NCBI GenBank assembly: GCA_003249035.1
Contig: QBMK01000026.1
Coordinates: forward strand, 1 to 56,173
From: Pseudanabaena sp.
Lineage (GTDB): Bacteria > Cyanobacteriota > Cyanobacteriia > Pseudanabaenales > Pseudanabaenaceae
DNA length: 56,173 bases
Reading direction: 5' to 3'
Both the position numbers and the translations under genes were made by a program. Below, piece by piece: positions 55,101-56,173 of the stretch. Each line of letters starts with the position of its first letter. Within the stretch, counting starts at the first letter, position 1. The notes under the pieces are model-generated. The model did not search any database, had not been told where the DNA came from, and worked only from the letters and a program-made list of their open reading frames with translations.

Positions 55101-56059
55101 TTCAGCAAAGTTTGGATTTCCACTTCCCTGCCGTAGAGTTTTTCAGGAATTGTGAAGCGATCGCGCAAATCTCGCCTAGCAATTTCAAACAATTGAATGG
55201 TTTCGGTTTGATTGAGCTGATGAAGGGCTATTTCTAAGTCATACTTCAAACCCAATGCACTCTGGTAGCGATCTTCGGCATTCTTTGCCATTAGCTTGCC
55301 AACAATATTGGATAAAACTAGTGGGATCTCTGGGTTGATCTGATGCATTGGAACTGGTGACTTTGCAAGATGGCAATGAACCAGCTCCATTTGGTCATCG
55401 GAGACAAAAGGTAATTGTCCTGTCAGAAGTTCATAGAAAGTCACTCCGAGCGAATAAAAATCACTGCGGTAATCAATACAGCGATTCATGCGCCCAGTTT
55501 GTTCTGGTGAGAGATAAGATAATGTGCCTTCTAACGCATTGATATTCTGAATTTCTTGAGTTTCATGGAGCAACTGTGATGAAATACTAAAGTCAATCAG
55601 TTTGACCTGTTTTTTGTCGGGGTGGATCAGAATATTGGCGGGCTTGATATCTTTGTGAATCACCCGATAGTGGTACAGCCCATCCAAAGCCTCTGCAATT
55701 TGAATCGCGATCTCAAGAAATTCGGTTAAAGTTTCAGCATTTTTGCTTAGATTTCCCTTTCGTGTTAACAGGTTTTCCAACGAGATACCACCGAAATCTT
55801 CCATCACCAAGGCATAACCATTACCATATGGTTCCAAGGCGATTATTTTGATAACCTTGGACAAATCAATATTTTTGGCGATCTCATATTGATTCCGAAA
55901 CTGCACTAATTCCCTAAAACTAGGGAATAGATTTCGCATCAGTTTGATTACTACGGGATGGGAATCATTCTCCCGCACTGCTCGATAGACAAGTGTTCTC
56001 GAACCTGCATAGAGTGATTCTGTAATATCATATCCCAGCAATTGAGGAAAGCCATTCAT
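49178..56059 (-). CDS. Giant Ser/Thr kinase - AAA ATPase - GAF/PAS - histidine kinase
   Basis: This 2293-residue protein has this domain order. 1) Ser/Thr kinase (about 8-280): Lys39, HKD137, IDF156S in place of DFG, LSPEQ in the activation loop. 2) AAA-type ATPase (about 308-600), Walker A GGFSGIGKTS at 337-346, Walker B-like LVLFLDDLQWAD. 3) TPR-like helical region (about 700-1290). 4) GAF (about 1340-1495). 5) PAS (about 1520-1640). 6) GAF (about 1676-1835). 7) PAS (about 1865-1975). 8) histidine kinase: H-box GIAHELRNPLNFV near 2040, N-box LIDNACDAM near 2180, G-boxes DNGCGVAPE and GEGTGLGLSL near 2255-2270. This is the known cyanobacterial trifunctional kinase type. Targets unknown. The regulator at 47359-49104 could be an output. 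Confidence 0.93.
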   Translation of the reverse strand: MNGFPQLLGYDITESLYAGSRTLVYRAVRENDSHPVVIKLMRNLFPSFRELVQFRNQYEIAKNIDLSKVIKIIALEPYGNGYALVMEDFGGISLENLLTRKGNLSKNAETLTEFLEIAIQIAEALDGLYHYRVIHKDIKPANILIHPDKKQVKLIDFSISSQLLHETQEIQNINALEGTLSYLSPEQTGRMNRCIDYRSDFYSLGVTFYELLTGQLPFVSDDQMELVHCHLAKSPVPMHQINPEIPLVLSNIVGKLMAKNAEDRYQSALGLKYDLEIALHQLNQTETIQLFEIARRDLRDRFTIPEKLYGREVEIQTLLNAFERVSQGFPEIMLVGGFSGIGKTSVVNEVHKPIVRQRGYFIKGKYEQFQRNIPFFAIVQAFRDLMGQVLAESDTKLQAWKAEILEAIGENGQVLIEVIPELEYIIGVQPPTPELSGNASQNRFNLLFQKFVQVFTTADHPLVLFLDDLQWADLASLKLLQLLIPDAGHLLVLCAYRDNEVSPEHPFMLAVDEIVKSGATVNTITLQSLIEVDLNQLVADTLLCDLPIAKPLTELIYQKTKGNPFFSTQLLKTLYDDKQITFNLDVRYWQCDIDRARLTYADDVVEFMARQMQKLPLVTQDVLKVAACIGAQFDLQTLAIASQKSVEYIAAALWQASQEGLIIPTTEAYKAFSGSDPNSILQLDANATYKFLHDRVQQAAYSLIPDAQKQATHYQIGQLLLQQISSKAGEDSIFELVNQLNYGTALITDQIERDRLALLNLTACRKARTASAYQAAQEYAKVGLSLLGNDTWQRQYEMTLSLYELAAEISSICGAFEQMEQYIDIVTEQAHSLLEKINVCRIRIQANISQNKLIEAIEIAKQILQDIDVNFPETVSQKDIQHEYEEIRKLIGAREIKDLSALPMMTDEKKIAIVQIASSIYSAAYFSGSPLLPLLISLSVRLSIQYGYTLASAYSYAFYGIILCSFLQDVDSAVEFGQLAFHCVSKDDKSTKPEVLLILAVNILHRKAHTREMLPLFREGYAIGLEVGNIEFAGYGANMSCLSSFWMGLPLASLEQDTRAYFNELVKFNQLTSANYCRIYWQTILNLFSFADYPSILTGEALQEVEFLSQSKSTVDGYGLCLFYWHKLMLCYLFGEIDQAQNYAFEARRYLIAAAGNVVEPAFYFYDSLIALAKLSQPLDLQSEAWQKIVQTQTLLQQQWAHYAPMNHQHKVDLVEAEKCRVLGRNYEAGDWYDRAISGAKENGYIQEEALANELAAKFYLEWGKEKIAQVYMLEAYYGYVRWGANAKVFDLERRYPQLLQAILLHPQTTSLPISINNSSTQPSGAKVSEVLDFASAIKAAQVISSEIQLDELLKKLTQIILQNSGGNKCLLIFPEDGKCLIKAISTIETSELCALSLNESLEAPIKLIQYVKRKQLPIAIDNLKTDLPIIDDYLTQRQPKSILCLPILNQGHLAGILYLENQSTAGVFTSDRLEVLNLLCAQAAISLENALLYQQMQQSTGDLKRSLVELQSSQISLQRSESTNRAIIEAIPDLLMRVNRDGIYQNIAGFEHLNVVNTEQFCVGSSIYDSLPFDKARQRMQAVQQALETGEIQIYEQSFVAHSRVQYEEVRIAVCNQNEVLIIARDITDRKVAESQLKLQALQLELVNQQLSDYSQTLEDKVEERTQQLNHQMSALLDLTCDKSLSQGNWQQAVRQLTKAGAETLGVERASVWLYDASKTKIVCANLFEVITQQHSSGTELLAANYPNYFRAMETDRSIVANCARTDTRTREFADSYLEPLGITSMLDAPIRLGERTIGVLCLERIGSTKEWTLEEQSFARSLSDLIALAFESRQRKQVEIALQQLNGELESRVQQRTQELQKLNTILEAASDYISIADPQGKSLWLNQQFKQLLPDLTDADIRQLQLFDFYPQWAKELVINQGIPTAMKHGTWLGETAILAPTGREIPVSQLIIAHKSANGEVEYFSTIVRDISDRKAAEVQLQQQSEQLEQANQLLAEYSQNLEQKVEDRTNALKVAQQQLIAQEKLASLGTLTAGIAHELRNPLNFVTNFARGSIELSQDLLETIQPLLSSLELDISEFVETLIDDIQENATTIRAHAQRAENIIANMMQHARTDNAKADPQPTQINDLLDQSLKLAYHSKKMQDSNFNLAIQTNYADDLALVDIVQGAMSRAFINLIDNACDAMRFQQVKFKDDSSKDYQPTLNISTCNLGDRVEIRIGDNGCGVAPEIQAKILDPFFTTKPPGEGTGLGLSLTHDIIVKQHQGTLMINSNMTNASQTTEIIVTIPYS

Positions 56060-56134
56060 CTTTCAAGCCTCAAAAATATTAGACTCTATATCTGATTATC
56101 TGCTTAGCAGAGTACTTAGGACTGATAATTTAAT

Positions 56135-56173
56135 AAAACCCAAAATTGGCTCGGCGGGGTTCTCCCGCCCGAA
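56135..56173. repeat. Palindrome family member, cut by the window edge
   Basis: AAAACCCAAAATTGGCTCGG followed by CGGGGTTCTCCCGCC resembles the left half and core of the palindromes at 45804 and 45916, but the right arm is outside the window. Confidence 0.5.

Overview
The window is a piece of a cyanobacterial chromosome. The octamer GCGATCGC (HIP1) recurs through most genes, and several genes are typical of oxygenic phototrophs: a CRR7-like NDH-1 factor, OpcA next to glucose-6-phosphate dehydrogenase, a ferredoxin-type glutamate synthase, an SLH/OprB porin, SigF and a PATAN response regulator. The fairly low GC content, the AT-rich intergenic regions and the many long perfect palindromes fit a Pseudanabaena-like filamentous lineage. 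That assignment is inference, because no rRNA or other species marker is present.

Layout. (1) 1-3132 is an accessory island: the 3' end of a WD40 gene with almost identical tandem repeats, several toxin-antitoxin-like genes (a DUF4160 gene with an internal stop, DUF2442, DUF433 with a truncated DUF5615 partner, an intact VapBC-type pair) and a Trypco1-domain protein. (2) 3279-8765 holds ThyX, a CDF cation exporter, and a MacAB/DevBCA-type export operon (adaptor, permease, ATPase). (3) 8766-11545 is a second accessory patch: decayed coding remnants, a 143-bp MITE with a target duplication, and a HaeIII-like restriction-modification pair. (4) 11647-24857 is mostly core genome: ScpB, CRR7-like protein, a methyltransferase, a DedA/TVP38 membrane protein, S14, PEP synthase, TrmD, MoeA, a SigF-type sigma factor, ATP synthase beta and epsilon, a broken RibD-like reductase and a PATAN-receiver regulator. 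(5) 25001-30888 holds a small membrane protein, an EVE protein and the large glutamate synthase. (6) 30928-31740 has two attC-like sites flanking a small membrane-protein cassette, with no integrase in view. (7) 32147-49104 holds more housekeeping genes: an HTH regulator, SirB1-like protein, hydrolase, peroxiredoxin, SDR, inositol-phosphatase-like enzyme, porin with a Fur-like box upstream, zwf-opcA, tRNA-Arg, LCP protein, sugar-phosphate nucleotidyltransferase, IspH and a REC-GGDEF-EAL protein. (8) 49178-56059 is one 2293-residue gene combining a Ser/Thr kinase, an ATPase, GAF and PAS sensors and a histidine kinase.

Functional links. zwf and opcA form the oxidative pentose phosphate entry module. 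The adaptor, permease and ATPase make a tripartite exporter. ATP synthase beta and epsilon are adjacent, as usual in cyanobacteria. Most other neighbours look like independent transcription units separated by strong hairpin terminators, many of them bidirectional between convergent genes.

The most notable observations are the attC-flanked cassette (30985-31740), a duplicated sigma region 2 in the SigF-type factor (19907-21112), a family of long perfect palindromes with AAAACCC/GGGTTTT feet, two small TIR-bounded elements (9111-9253 and 38009-38174), and the cluster of partly broken addiction modules beside rapidly duplicating WD40 repeats and a Trypco1 gene.
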